Shown piece after piece: positions 28,234 to 37,274 of a DNA stretch of 64,000 nt (positions are counted from its first letter, which is position 1; each line of letters begins with the position of its first letter). The position numbers and the translations under genes are program-made. This DNA comes from JALYXI01 sp963716685. Lineage in GTDB: Bacteria > Acidobacteriota > Terriglobia > Bryobacterales > Bryobacteraceae. The stretch covers positions 124,001 through 188,000 of the forward strand of contig CAVQTR010000002.1 of NCBI GenBank assembly GCA_963716685.1. The letters are read 5' to 3'. A model generated the notes under the pieces. That model had not been told where the DNA came from, made no database searches, and saw only the letters and a list, made by a program, of their open reading frames with translations.

Positions 28234-29981
28234 TGTCTTTATCCATTGTTAACGATCCGTCGCGGGAGTCCTCGCAGCAGCTGTTTGAAAGATTCGCATC
28301 CGAGCGGGTGGAGGAGAGGCTGCGCTCCCTTACTCCTGAATCCGACGACGATCTGGTCCGCCTTGGGATGGAGACCGATGCCTCCGGCCACGTCACCAAA
28401 AACTTCTACGGCGTCCTGAACCTCGCATGGCAGGCTCAGCAGCACCCCGAATGGCCCGGAATGATTGCGGCTGAGGTGGAAGAGCTTCGGCATCGCATTC
28501 AGGAAGCCCACGGCCTGCCACTGCGATTTCTCATCTGGGCCGGCATGGGCGGCTCCATGGAAGACAAGATTCTCTACCAGGCTGCCGGTCTGCTGCGCGG
28601 CGGTCCGCGCCTCTATGCTCTCGATTCCACGGATCCCGCCAGACTGAAGGCCATCGTCGAAGACATGCAGCGGCTCACCGGAGAGCAGCTTCCGGATCTG
28701 CTGCGCTCCACTCTGGTGGTCGGCATGTCAATGGGTATGACGTCGTATGAGCCGGTCCTGAACCTGGAGCGTCTGGCCGGCCTCTACACCAAACTCGGCG
28801 TTCCGAGCGAGTCCAACTTCATCTGCCTGACACTCCCCGGCTCCACACTCGATCAGTTCGCGGCGCCGCGCGGCTTCCGCATGGTCCCGCTGCAACCCGA
28901 TGGCGCCAACTCCACCGCCGGACGCCACAGCGCGCCTCTCACCCGAGGGAGTCTCTACCCGCTCGCGCTCGCCGGCGTGGACCTGAACGCGTGGATGGCC
29001 GGTACGGCTCTCACCGGCGACGACATCGCGACCGCCTGGAAGCTCTCCGCATTCCTGCACGCGCAGGGCATGGACGGCCGTGACAAAATCGCGCTTCTCC
29101 TGCCGCGTGCCTGGACCGCCGCTGCTCTCTGGACCAAACAGGATTTCGAGGAAAGCCTCGGCAAAAGCGAAGCCGTCGGAATCAAAATCGTGATCGATGA
29201 GAAGGTACGTCTTCGCGCGTACCGCCGCGTCGGCGACCCTCTGCAGGACCGTGCCTTCCTCGCCGTGCAGCGCAAAGGCGAGGCGCATCCCGAAGCCGAC
29301 CGAATAACTGAGCTGCGCCACGCGAGATATCCGCTCGCGATGCTCACGTTTCCATCCGCCGCGCCTCTCTCGCATTACATGCAATTCATGCACTATGTAG
29401 TCACCGGTCTCGCCTATCTGCGGCGCATGAACTTCGTCACCCAGCCTTCGGTTGAGTTGTACAAGGCAATCGCCAGCGAGCTTTCAGACGAGGCAAAGCA
29501 GGCCGGCGGCGCGGCACACCTGCCCGCCTGGACTCAGCTGAAACGGCCGGACGCGCGCAAGCTGGCCTCCGACGTAAAGAAGCTCGCGGCCAGGCGCGAC
29601 ATCGAATATGGCGAGCTTACTTTCTTCGGTGACATGCGCTACAGCGAAGAAGGCCGGGCCATGCGTGTGGCGCTCGAACGAGCCGCCGACCGCATCTTTC
29701 GTTCGCGGCTGAAGATGCCCTGCGACATCGGCGAAGGCCCCGCCATGAACCACTCCTATCACGAGATGATCATTGGACATGGCCGCTGCTTCAGCATCAT
29801 CCTGATCGCCGCGAGGCCCGCTCACTTTGCGCTCGCGCACGCCGAACCCGATTACCACATAGCGCAGTTTATAGCGACAAAAATGGCGCTCGAGCGGCGC
29901 GGCCGGCATGTCGTCGCCGTCCCCGTCGACGACCCGGCCGCTCTCGACCAATACTTTCTCGAAGTGGCCTCTCTTCTCTGA
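28233..29981 (+). CDS. Phosphoglucose-isomerase-like (SIS-fold) protein
   Basis: This 582-residue protein has two SIS-type halves like glucose-6-phosphate isomerase. The first Rossmann element is LPLRFLIWAGMGGSMEDKIL and the phosphate-loop-like segment is VVGMSMGMTSYEPVLNLE. A later part with GEGPAMNHSYHEMIIGHGRC probably helps form the active site. It is not a typical Pgi sequence, so bifunctional PGI/PMI-like or an orphan sugar-phosphate enzyme are alternatives. The start I give is a TTG at 28233; a later start near 28368 (MET in RLGMETD) is possible because no clear Shine-Dalgarno is visible and the divergent start overlaps. Confidence 0.65.
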   Translation: MSLSIVNDPSRESSQQLFERFASERVEERLRSLTPESDDDLVRLGMETDASGHVTKNFYGVLNLAWQAQQHPEWPGMIAAEVEELRHRIQEAHGLPLRFLIWAGMGGSMEDKILYQAAGLLRGGPRLYALDSTDPARLKAIVEDMQRLTGEQLPDLLRSTLVVGMSMGMTSYEPVLNLERLAGLYTKLGVPSESNFICLTLPGSTLDQFAAPRGFRMVPLQPDGANSTAGRHSAPLTRGSLYPLALAGVDLNAWMAGTALTGDDIATAWKLSAFLHAQGMDGRDKIALLLPRAWTAAALWTKQDFEESLGKSEAVGIKIVIDEKVRLRAYRRVGDPLQDRAFLAVQRKGEAHPEADRITELRHARYPLAMLTFPSAAPLSHYMQFMHYVVTGLAYLRRMNFVTQPSVELYKAIASELSDEAKQAGGAAHLPAWTQLKRPDARKLASDVKKLAARRDIEYGELTFFGDMRYSEEGRAMRVALERAADRIFRSRLKMPCDIGEGPAMNHSYHEMIIGHGRCFSIILIAARPAHFALAHAEPDYHIAQFIATKMALERRGRHVVAVPVDDPAALDQYFLEVASLL

Positions 29982-29983
29982 AC

Positions 29984-30124
29984 ATGGCAAAATTCAAGCC
30001 CAAAAAAAACTCCAAGGTCGTTGCTCCGCAGATGCGTCAGGGCCTGCCCTGTGTCGTTCTGGTGATTCTGATTTTTGTGCTGGTATGCGTACTTCTCTTT
30101 CTGGTGATGAAATATGAGAGCTGA
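29984..30124 (+). CDS. 46-residue single-pass membrane protein
   Basis: A short open frame sits between the isomerase-like gene and rph. It encodes a basic N-terminal stretch (MAKFKPKKNSK) followed by one long hydrophobic segment (about residues 22-42, a run of Val, Leu, Ile and Cys) and ends in KYES. It starts two bases after the upstream stop and overlaps the rph start by 11 bases, which fits a translationally coupled small protein. The topology is N-in (positive-inside rule). No family is recognised. It is too short for most automatic gene calls. Confidence 0.55.
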   Translation: MAKFKPKKNSKVVAPQMRQGLPCVVLVILIFVLVCVLLFLVMKYES

Positions 30125-30833
30125 CGGTCGAACGCTGCAACAGATGCGCCCGGTAAAGATCGATACCGGTTACCTGGCCACGGCGGAAGGCTCGGCGCTC
30201 ATCAGCGTCGGCAACACGCAAGTGCTGTGCGCGGCTTCCGTGGAAGATTCCGTCCCGCAGTTCCTGCGCGGCACGGGCAAAGGGTGGGTGACGGCCGAGT
30301 ACTCCATGCTGCCCCGCGCCACAGCCCGGCGCACCCCGCGCGAAGTGACCAAGGGCCGGCCTTCCGGCAGAACGCATGAGATCCAGCGGCTCATCGGCCG
30401 ATCTCTGCGGGCCGTGGTCGACCTGAACGCGCTCGGCGAACGCAGCATCACCATCGATTGCGACGTGCTGCAGGCCGATGGCGGCACCCGCACCGCCTCC
30501 ATCACCGGGGCCTTCGTGGCTCTCGCCATTGCCCTCCAGAAGCTGGTGGATTTCCGTGCGCTGAAGAAGCTTCCCCTGCGCGATTACGTGGCCGCCACCA
30601 GCGTCGGCATCCTGCACGGCGAAGCCATGCTCGATCTCTGCTATGAAGAAGATTCCCGCGCCGAAGTGGATATGAACGTCGTCATGACCGGCGCCGGCAA
30701 GTTCGTCGAACTGCAGGCCACCGCTGAACAGGAAGCGTTCGACGACAGCCACATGGCTTCGCTGGTGAAGCTCGCCCGCGAAGGAATCGTAGAGCTCGTC
30801 GCGCTGCAGCGCAGCCTGGTGAAGGTAGGGTGA
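30114..30833 (+). CDS. rph: Ribonuclease PH
   Basis: This 239-residue phosphorolytic 3'-5' exoribonuclease trims tRNA 3' ends. It starts with MRADGRTLQQMRPVKIDTGY, a typical Rph N-terminus, and shows SVGNTQVLCAASVEDSVP, KGWVTAEYSMLPRAT and GRTHEIQRLIGRSLRAVVD with the phosphate-binding arginines. The later QADGGTRTASITGAF and EDSRAEVDMNVVMT complete the site. The length is that of complete Rph. The stop overlaps the rdgB start as GTGA, a common pairing. Confidence 0.97.
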   Translation: MRADGRTLQQMRPVKIDTGYLATAEGSALISVGNTQVLCAASVEDSVPQFLRGTGKGWVTAEYSMLPRATARRTPREVTKGRPSGRTHEIQRLIGRSLRAVVDLNALGERSITIDCDVLQADGGTRTASITGAFVALAIALQKLVDFRALKKLPLRDYVAATSVGILHGEAMLDLCYEEDSRAEVDMNVVMTGAGKFVELQATAEQEAFDDSHMASLVKLAREGIVELVALQRSLVKVG

Positions 30834-31393
30834 CGCTCTACTGCGCCACCAGCAATCCCGGCAAGCTGCGCGAGTTCCGCCTCGCCGCGCGGCCCGGCAT
30901 GGTTATCGAACCGGTCACGGGAATTCCCCCGTGCGAAGAAAACGGCGCCACCTTCGAAGAGAACGCCGCCACGAAGGCCATCTACTATAGTCCGCACGCG
31001 CCAGGTCTGCTGTTTGCCGACGATTCCGGCCTCGAAGTGGACGCGCTTGGCGGCGCCCCCGGCATCTACAGCGCGCGCTACGCCGGTGACGATCAGGCCA
31101 ACCTGCGGCGCGTCCTGCGCGAGATGGAAGGCGTGGAAAACCGCGCCGCGCGCTTCGTGTGCGTCATCGCGCTGGCAAAAGGGGGCAGGTTGCTGCAAAC
31201 ATTCCGCGCCGAAGTGCAGGGCGAGATATTGCGCGAACCGCGCGGTGAAGGCGGGTTCGGCTACGACCCAATCTTCTATTACCCGCCCTTCGGCTGCTCG
31301 CTCGCCGAAGTCCCGGCGGAAGAGAAGTTCGAGGTCAGTCACCGCGGCCAGGCGCTCGCGATGATGCTCAACTATATCGTCTACACCACCTGA
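30830..31393 (+). CDS. rdgB: Non-canonical purine NTP pyrophosphatase (RdgB/HAM1)
   Basis: This 187-residue enzyme hydrolyses ITP, dITP and XTP to keep deaminated purines out of nucleic acids. It opens with a variant of the T-x-N-x-x-K signature, here A-T-S-N-P-G-K-L-R-E-F. It continues with TFEENAATKAIYYS, LFADDSGLEVDALGGAPGIYSARYAG and GEGGFGYDPIFYYP, all conserved substrate and metal sites. The final SHRGQALAMML helix is typical. The start is GTG at 30830, overlapping the rph stop, so the two genes are coupled. Confidence 0.96.
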   Translation: MTLYCATSNPGKLREFRLAARPGMVIEPVTGIPPCEENGATFEENAATKAIYYSPHAPGLLFADDSGLEVDALGGAPGIYSARYAGDDQANLRRVLREMEGVENRAARFVCVIALAKGGRLLQTFRAEVQGEILREPRGEGGFGYDPIFYYPPFGCSLAEVPAEEKFEVSHRGQALAMMLNYIVYTT

Positions 31394-31493
31394 GCCGCAG
31401 CTCCCCCGCACGCTCCGTTCCCATTCAGCTCGGGCGCCTCTGCTATACTCGCCCCCGCAGTCGCTGGTTGCTGCGAAGAGAGAGGCGGTACCC

Positions 31494-33104
31494 ATGACAG
31501 CTGCGTTTCCACCGCTCGGCACGGAAGTGAAAGCATTGATGGTGTGGCCGCGCTTTCCCCCATCTTTCTGGGGCTTTGAAGGCGTTCTGCAAATGATTCC
31601 GGAACGCGCCATGACTCCGCCTCTCGGTCTCATCACCGTGGCTGCGCTGTGCCCCGCCTCATGGAACATCCGCCTGATCGATCATGCATTTGACGAACTG
31701 AGCGACGACGACCTTCTCTGGGCCGACCTCGTCATGATCAGCGCCATGCATGCGCAGCGCGAAGATGCGCGCGCCATCCTTGCCCACGCCCGCAACCTGG
31801 GCCGCCGCACGTTCATTGGCGGTCCGTGGGCCAGCAGCGACCCGGATGCCGTCACACCTTACGCCGACCACGTGCTGGTGGGTGAAGCAGAAGAAGTCTT
31901 CGCCGGCATCGCCGCGGAACTGGAGCACGGCGGCGCGCGCGGTCTCTATCACGCCGTGGATAAGCCCGACATGACCAAAAGTCCGGTCGCGCGGTTCGAC
32001 CTGCTGAAGCTCAACATGTACACCTCCATGCCGGTGCAGTTCTCGCGCGGCTGCCCGTTCCAGTGCGAGTTCTGCGACATCATCACCATCTATGGAAGGC
32101 GTCCGCGCACCAAAACACCCGAGCAGATGATCGCCGAACTGGACACGCTGCGCGAGCTTGGCTGGCGCAACGAAGTGTTCATCGTGGATGACAACTTTAT
32201 CGGCAACAGCCGGGAAGCCCTGGCGCTCACCCGAGCGCTGAAAGACTGGCAGCACGTCCACGGACATCCGTTCTCGTTCTACACCGAAGCGTCCATCGAT
32301 CTGGCCGACCGTCCGGAGTTAATGGCCGCCATGGTGGAAGCCAACTTCATGTACGTCTTCATCGGCATCGAAACGCCATCCGCCGAAGCCTTGAAGGGCT
32401 CGAAGAAGTTTCAGAACCTGCGGAAGGACAATGTGGCCCAGGTGCGCCTCATCCAGGAGAGCGGGCTTTGGGTGCTGGCCGGCTTCATTGTCGGCTTCGA
32501 TTCGGACGACGAGACCATCTTCGACCGTCAGCTGGAATTCATCAACCGCACCGCTATTGCGTGGGCCATGGCCGGCGTCCTGCAGGCGCCACCAACCACC
32601 GCGCTTTTCGATCGCATGAAGCGCGAAGGCCGGTTGATCGAAAACAGCGCGGCCCTGACGAACTTCAGCGCCCCGAACTTTCGCACCGTGCTCGCGTTGC
32701 CCGTGCTGCTGCGCGGCTTGTCCGGTCTGCTCGCTCGGCTGTACGAAGCCGAGCCCTTCTTCGAAAGAGCACTCGAATCGCTCGACCGCTGGCGACCCCG
32801 CGCTTCGCAGAAGCCCCCGGAAATGCCGCTCCGCTACAATCTGCGCGTCCTGTCTTCGTCCATCTGGCGCCAGGGAATCTGCTCTCGCTATCGTCTGGCT
32901 TACTGGCGTTTCCTGATTCGCCTGCTGACGCGGTGGTCGCGCGAACCCGCCAAGCTGTGGCTGGGGTTCACGGTATTGCTGTCAGCCCACCACTTCCTGA
33001 TATATTCACGTGAAGTCGCCGACGCTCTGGAAGCGGAGGCGCAGGCGGCACCCGCTCGGGAACCGGTGTACGTCTCCGGCCTCACCTCCATCACGTCGGC
33101 TTAA
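31494..33104 (+). CDS. B12-binding domain radical SAM protein
   Basis: This 536-residue protein has an N-terminal cobalamin-binding-like Rossmann domain (about 10-150), beginning with ALMVWPRFPPSFWGFEGVL and containing TFIGGPWASSDPDAVTPYAD. A radical SAM domain follows, with the iron-sulfur motif C187-x3-C191-x2-C194 (RGCPFQCEFCD). EVFIVDDNF, FTYTEASIDLAD-like strands and FIGIETPSAEAL with KFQN are typical of this class. The C-terminal part (about 390-520) resembles the DUF4070 region of proteins such as hopanoid methylases (HpnP type). A B12-dependent methylase or lipid-modifying role is inferred only. The gene has an AGGCGG Shine-Dalgarno and stands alone. Confidence 0.82.
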   Translation: MTAAFPPLGTEVKALMVWPRFPPSFWGFEGVLQMIPERAMTPPLGLITVAALCPASWNIRLIDHAFDELSDDDLLWADLVMISAMHAQREDARAILAHARNLGRRTFIGGPWASSDPDAVTPYADHVLVGEAEEVFAGIAAELEHGGARGLYHAVDKPDMTKSPVARFDLLKLNMYTSMPVQFSRGCPFQCEFCDIITIYGRRPRTKTPEQMIAELDTLRELGWRNEVFIVDDNFIGNSREALALTRALKDWQHVHGHPFSFYTEASIDLADRPELMAAMVEANFMYVFIGIETPSAEALKGSKKFQNLRKDNVAQVRLIQESGLWVLAGFIVGFDSDDETIFDRQLEFINRTAIAWAMAGVLQAPPTTALFDRMKREGRLIENSAALTNFSAPNFRTVLALPVLLRGLSGLLARLYEAEPFFERALESLDRWRPRASQKPPEMPLRYNLRVLSSSIWRQGICSRYRLAYWRFLIRLLTRWSREPAKLWLGFTVLLSAHHFLIYSREVADALEAEAQAAPAREPVYVSGLTSITSA

Positions 33105-33114
33105 GAACTGCCGG

Positions 33115-33336
33115 TCAGCGATTCTTCCGCAGCCCGCGCTGCACGAAGATCATCAGCCGCAGGCCGGCCAGCAGACAGACCAGCACCGAAATCCAGTCAC
33201 GCTGATCCAGCCGCGCATGCCCGGTCAGGCCCTCCGCGCCCAGCCACACGCCCCGGATCAGCAGGAATACCGCGCCCGCGGCGGCAATGGCGATCAGCGT
33301 CCTTTTGAAAGCCGCGGAAAAGTTCATGGCCGGCAC
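33115..33336 (-). CDS. Small hypothetical membrane protein
   Basis: This 73-residue protein has two hydrophobic segments, at about 14-31 and 47-64 (LIAIAAAGAVFLLI and WISVLVCLLAGLRLMIFV), separated by a short polar loop. It ends in basic residues. Its family is unknown. It lies downstream of the KdsC-like gene on the same strand with a seven-base gap and is probably the last gene of that unit. It is convergent with the radical SAM gene. Confidence 0.55.
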   Translation of the reverse strand: MPAMNFSAAFKRTLIAIAAAGAVFLLIRGVWLGAEGLTGHARLDQRDWISVLVCLLAGLRLMIFVQRGLRKNR

Positions 33337-33342
33337 CGCGTC

Positions 33343-33891
33343 CTATGCGCCCGGGATCTCGTACCTTCGTAGCACTTCCGCCCACAATCCCTGCGCCTGC
33401 AGAATCATCTCGATTACCTCGCGGACCGCGCCCGATCCGCCTGGCTGCTTCGTCACGTAATGCGCTTCCCGCTTCACTTCTTCCCGCGCGTTGGCCGTCG
33501 CCACCGCAAGACCCACGCGGTGGAGGATCACCACGTCAGTCAGATCGTCACCGATGTACGCAACGTCCTCTTTGGCAAGCTTGGAATCGGCCAGAATCTC
33601 TTCCAGGATCGGGATCTTCTCCGTATGCCCCTGATACACGTACGCCATCTTGCATTGGCGCGCGCGTTCGGCCGTGGCGGGAGATACGCGACCGCTGATC
33701 ACACCGGCTTTGATGCCGAACCCGTTCAGCCACTGCAGCGCGATCCCATCCTGCGAATCGAACCCTTTGGTTTCCACGATGTGCCCGTCACGGTCCGGAA
33801 AGTTATACAGACGTCCGTCGGTCAGGACGCCGTCAACGTCCATCAGCAGCATTTTGACCGGCCGCGCGAGAGAAGCAAGGTCTTGTGACAA
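33343..33891 (-). CDS. kdsC: KdsC-like HAD phosphatase (3-deoxy-D-manno-octulosonate 8-phosphate phosphatase)
   Basis: This 182-residue HAD-family protein has the motif I nucleophile in LLMDVDGVLTDGRLY and motif II in VISGRVSPATAERA. The family-typical GHTEKIPIL is followed by motif IV AYIGDDLTDVVILHRVGLAVATANA. The size and the TDGR sequence match KdsC, the last cytoplasmic phosphatase making Kdo for lipopolysaccharide, and imply a Gram-negative outer membrane. No other Kdo gene is adjacent, so a related HAD function cannot be excluded. The start is TTG at 33891, overlapping the divergent tilS start. Confidence 0.85.
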   Translation of the reverse strand: MSQDLASLARPVKMLLMDVDGVLTDGRLYNFPDRDGHIVETKGFDSQDGIALQWLNGFGIKAGVISGRVSPATAERARQCKMAYVYQGHTEKIPILEEILADSKLAKEDVAYIGDDLTDVVILHRVGLAVATANAREEVKREAHYVTKQPGGSGAVREVIEMILQAQGLWAEVLRRYEIPGA

Positions 33892-35306
33892 CCCATGATT
33901 GTACCTGCATTAGAGTGAAGTCAGTGTTCGCGCGTGTGGAATCGGCGGTGCGAAAACATCGGTTGCTGGAACCCGGGCAAACGGTCGGCGTGGCCGTCTC
34001 GGGCGGTGCGGATTCCACCGCGCTGCTGCACCTGCTGCATGCGCTCGCCGGCGCGTGGGGATGGAAGCTCGCCGTGCTGCACGTCAACTATCGCGTCCGC
34101 GGAGAGGAATCGGACGCCGATGAGCAGTTCGTCCGCGAGTTCGCGGCGGAGCTGGGATGGGACGTCCTGGTCGAGAACCCGGTGCTCGCGGCCGGGAATT
34201 TCGAGCAGGCTGCCCGCGACGCTAGGTATTCCTGGTTTCGCCGGCTGATCGCAGCCGGGGTCTGCGACCGCGTCGCCACAGGCCACACCCTGTCTGACCA
34301 GGCAGAAACCGTCCTTCTCCGGTTTCTTCGAGGCGCCGGCACCTCGGGTCTGGCTGGCATCCGCCCCTCGCTCCCCGAAGGCATCGTGCGGCCGCTGCTG
34401 AGCATTTCGCGCAGAGAAATCCGCGATTGGCTTTGTTTTGCGAAACTGGGCTGGCGCGAGGACAGCTCCAATCAGGACACCCGCTTCCGCCGCAATCGCC
34501 TCCGCCACGAGCTCCTGCCGGAGTTGACCAGTAACTGGAACCCGGCGATTACCCGGACACTGGCCCAAACCGCGGATTGGGCCCAGGCGGAAGAAGAATA
34601 CTGGGACGCCGAGATCATCCGTCTGGCCCGTGACTGTCTATCCCTGGAAATTGACGCCGCAACCCTCGACGCAAGCGCCCTGGCTGCCCTTCCCCTCGCC
34701 GCCGCCCGCCGCCTGGTTCGTTTTGCGATTTCCCACGTTCGGGGCGATCTTCGCCGGATCGATTTCCTCCATGTGGAGCAGATTCTGCAACTCGCGGCCG
34801 CCTCGCGGGGCCATGGACACGTCAAACTTCCGGGCTTCGTTGCGCGCCGATCCTTTAATTGGCTTCGTTTGGATAAACCGCTCCCGCCGGTCCCATTCCG
34901 GCACTTTCTCGTGGTTCCCGCCGAATTTCCCCTGCCAAACAGCGGTCCAGTCATACAGTTGGAACTGAAAAAGGCCGATTCCGTATATAATGTTGGTGGG
35001 CATCAGCTTGACTGGGGACTTGTTTCCGGTTCGCTGGAATTACGGAATTGGCGTCCTGGAGATCACTACATACCGGCTGGGCACACCAGCAATATCAAGC
35101 TGAAACATCTGTTTCAAAAGTCCAGAATCCCCTTCTGGGATCGGCGTCAGTGGCCGGTAATTGCGCGGGCGGACAGCATTCTCTGGACTCGTCGCTTTGG
35201 CGTGGCAGCCGGTTTTCTCCCGTCCTCCCGATCCCGCGAGGTTCTCGTGATTCGGGAGATTCCCCCGGATCCGGGCGAAAGATCGAATCAGAATGTGTCA
35301 TTTTGA
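33885..35306 (+). CDS. tilS: tRNA(Ile)-lysidine synthetase
   Basis: This is a PP-loop ATP pyrophosphatase of 473 residues that modifies the CAU anticodon of tRNA-Ile to lysidine. The P-loop is VAVSGGADSTALLHLLHAL. GHTLSDQAETVLLRFLRGAGTSGLAGI and FRRNRLRHELLPEL, with the tRNA-binding arginines, follow. The C-terminal substrate-binding domain contains LRNWRPGDHYIPAG and a KLKHLFQKSRIPFWDR motif. I use the GTG at 33885, which overlaps the divergent kdsC-like start. A start at GTG 33915 gives a more standard N-terminus (KSVFARVESAVRKH) and is also possible. Confidence 0.93.
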   Translation: MTTHDCTCIRVKSVFARVESAVRKHRLLEPGQTVGVAVSGGADSTALLHLLHALAGAWGWKLAVLHVNYRVRGEESDADEQFVREFAAELGWDVLVENPVLAAGNFEQAARDARYSWFRRLIAAGVCDRVATGHTLSDQAETVLLRFLRGAGTSGLAGIRPSLPEGIVRPLLSISRREIRDWLCFAKLGWREDSSNQDTRFRRNRLRHELLPELTSNWNPAITRTLAQTADWAQAEEEYWDAEIIRLARDCLSLEIDAATLDASALAALPLAAARRLVRFAISHVRGDLRRIDFLHVEQILQLAAASRGHGHVKLPGFVARRSFNWLRLDKPLPPVPFRHFLVVPAEFPLPNSGPVIQLELKKADSVYNVGGHQLDWGLVSGSLELRNWRPGDHYIPAGHTSNIKLKHLFQKSRIPFWDRRQWPVIARADSILWTRRFGVAAGFLPSSRSREVLVIREIPPDPGERSNQNVSF

Positions 35307-35360
35307 CGTCTATCCTGTATAGAGGCAGTGTTGTCGGCGCGGAAGAGGCGCGGAGGTATC

Positions 35361-37274
35361 GTGAATTCTAATATCAAAACGATTATTTTTTGGGCTGTTC
35401 TTATCTGTGTGGCTGTCGTCCTTTGGGCCGTGGTGCGGAACAATCACGGGAAGCCTGAAAAACAGATTATGTTCACCGAATTCATGAAAATGGTGGACGA
35501 AAAGAACATCAAGAACGTCACCATCACGGGGAATGAGGTGAAGGGCGATTTCGTGAACGCGAACGAAACGTTCCGGACCCTGAAACCGCCAAATTATCCG
35601 GATTTCTACAAAACGCTTCTGGATAAGAACATTCCGTTCGAGGAGAAGGATACCGGGGGCCTCAGCCTGGTTTCCCTGCTTGTGAACGCTTCGCCCTTTA
35701 TCCTGCTGCTCGCTTTCTGGATATTCATGATGCGGCAGATGCAAAGCGGCGGCAATAAAGCCCTCAGCTTTGGCAAGAGCCGCGCCCGGCTTCACTCCAC
35801 TCAGCAGAAAAAGGTCACGTTTAAGGACGTCGCCGGCGTGGAAGAGGCCAAGGAAGAGCTGCAGGAAATTATCGAATTTCTCCGTGAGCCGCAGAAATTC
35901 CAAAAACTCGGCGGCCGTATCCCGAAGGGCGTACTGCTGATCGGTTCCCCCGGAACCGGCAAGACGCTGCTTGCCCGCGCCATCGCCGGTGAAGCCAGCG
36001 TCCCCTTCTTTTCCATCTCAGGTTCGGACTTCGTGGAAATGTTCGTCGGCGTCGGCGCGAGCCGCGTTCGCGACCTGTTCGAGCAGGGCAAGAAGAATGC
36101 CCCCTGCATCGTCTTCATCGATGAAATTGACGCTGTCGGTCGCCATCGCGGCGCCGGCCTCGGCGGCGGTCACGATGAGCGCGAACAGACTTTGAATCAA
36201 CTGCTCGTCGAGATGGACGGCTTCGAATGCAATGAAGGCGTCATTCTGGTGGCTGCCACTAATCGCCCCGACGTTCTCGATCCTGCGCTCCTCCGCCCCG
36301 GCCGTTTTGATCGCCGTGTGGTGGTAGGCCGTCCCGATGTCACCGGACGCGAAGCCATCCTCAAAGTGCACACCAAGAAGATCCCGCTCGGCGACGACGT
36401 GAATCTCTCGGTGCTCGCCCGCGGGACCCCTGGTCTGGCTGGCGCAGACCTCGCCAACCTGGTCAACGAATCCGCCCTGAACGCCGCGCGTCAAAATCGC
36501 AAGGTGGTCATGATGATCGATTTCGAGCTCGCCAAGGACAAAGTCCTGATGGGCGCGGAACGCAAATCCATGATCCTGAGCGATGCCGAAAAGCGCAACA
36601 CCGCTTATCACGAAGCCGGTCACGCTTTGGTCGCCGTCATGCTCCCGCATGCCGACCCGCTGCACAAAGTCTCCATCATTCCACGCGGTATGGCTCTTGG
36701 CGTCACCATGCAGCTGCCCATCGACGACAAGCACTCCTATAGCAAGGATTACCTCGAAGACCAGCTCGCGATCCTGATGGCCGGCCGCATCGCCGAAGAG
36801 CAGTACATGAAACATCTGACCACCGGCGCCGGCAACGATATCGAGCGAGCCACCGAAATGGCGCGCAAGATGGTGTGCGAATGGGGTATGAGCGAACTCG
36901 GTCCCCTGAGCTTCGGCAAGAAGGAAGAGCAGATATTCCTCGGCCGCGAGATCTCGCAGCACCGCGATTACAGCGAAGAGACCGCCATCCGCATCGATGA
37001 GCAGGTCAAAAAGCTGGTGCAGCGGGGCTATGACCGGGCGCGCGTCGTCATCGATGAGCATTCGAGCGCCATGGTCCAGATTGCGGAACAGTTGCTCGAA
37101 CGCGAGATCCTCGATGGCGCCGAAGTCCGGCAGCTGATCGATGGCATTCCGCTAACCCCTATCGCCGCGAAAGCAGCGAAGGACAAGGACTCCGACACGC
37201 AGCAGGTAATCCGGCCCGAAGGCGGACGCCGTCTGCCCAACATGGCCGACGGGGAACGGCCGCAGACCGCTTGA
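35361..37274 (+). CDS. ftsH: ATP-dependent zinc metalloprotease FtsH
   Basis: This 637-residue membrane AAA+ protease degrades misfolded membrane and regulatory proteins. The start is a GTG at 35361 with a strong GGAGG a few bases upstream; the open frame extends to 35328 but without a signal. Two transmembrane segments lie at about 5-25 and 110-130. The Walker A element is GSPGTGKT (residue about 195), Walker B is CIVFIDEIDAVG and the second region of homology is ATNRPDVLDPALLRPGRFDR. The zinc site is H-E-A-G-H at about residue 417. The C-terminal extension after 590 is short and variable. It is translationally coupled to gph (TTGA). Confidence 0.97.
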   Translation: MNSNIKTIIFWAVLICVAVVLWAVVRNNHGKPEKQIMFTEFMKMVDEKNIKNVTITGNEVKGDFVNANETFRTLKPPNYPDFYKTLLDKNIPFEEKDTGGLSLVSLLVNASPFILLLAFWIFMMRQMQSGGNKALSFGKSRARLHSTQQKKVTFKDVAGVEEAKEELQEIIEFLREPQKFQKLGGRIPKGVLLIGSPGTGKTLLARAIAGEASVPFFSISGSDFVEMFVGVGASRVRDLFEQGKKNAPCIVFIDEIDAVGRHRGAGLGGGHDEREQTLNQLLVEMDGFECNEGVILVAATNRPDVLDPALLRPGRFDRRVVVGRPDVTGREAILKVHTKKIPLGDDVNLSVLARGTPGLAGADLANLVNESALNAARQNRKVVMMIDFELAKDKVLMGAERKSMILSDAEKRNTAYHEAGHALVAVMLPHADPLHKVSIIPRGMALGVTMQLPIDDKHSYSKDYLEDQLAILMAGRIAEEQYMKHLTTGAGNDIERATEMARKMVCEWGMSELGPLSFGKKEEQIFLGREISQHRDYSEETAIRIDEQVKKLVQRGYDRARVVIDEHSSAMVQIAEQLLEREILDGAEVRQLIDGIPLTPIAAKAAKDKDSDTQQVIRPEGGRRLPNMADGERPQTA

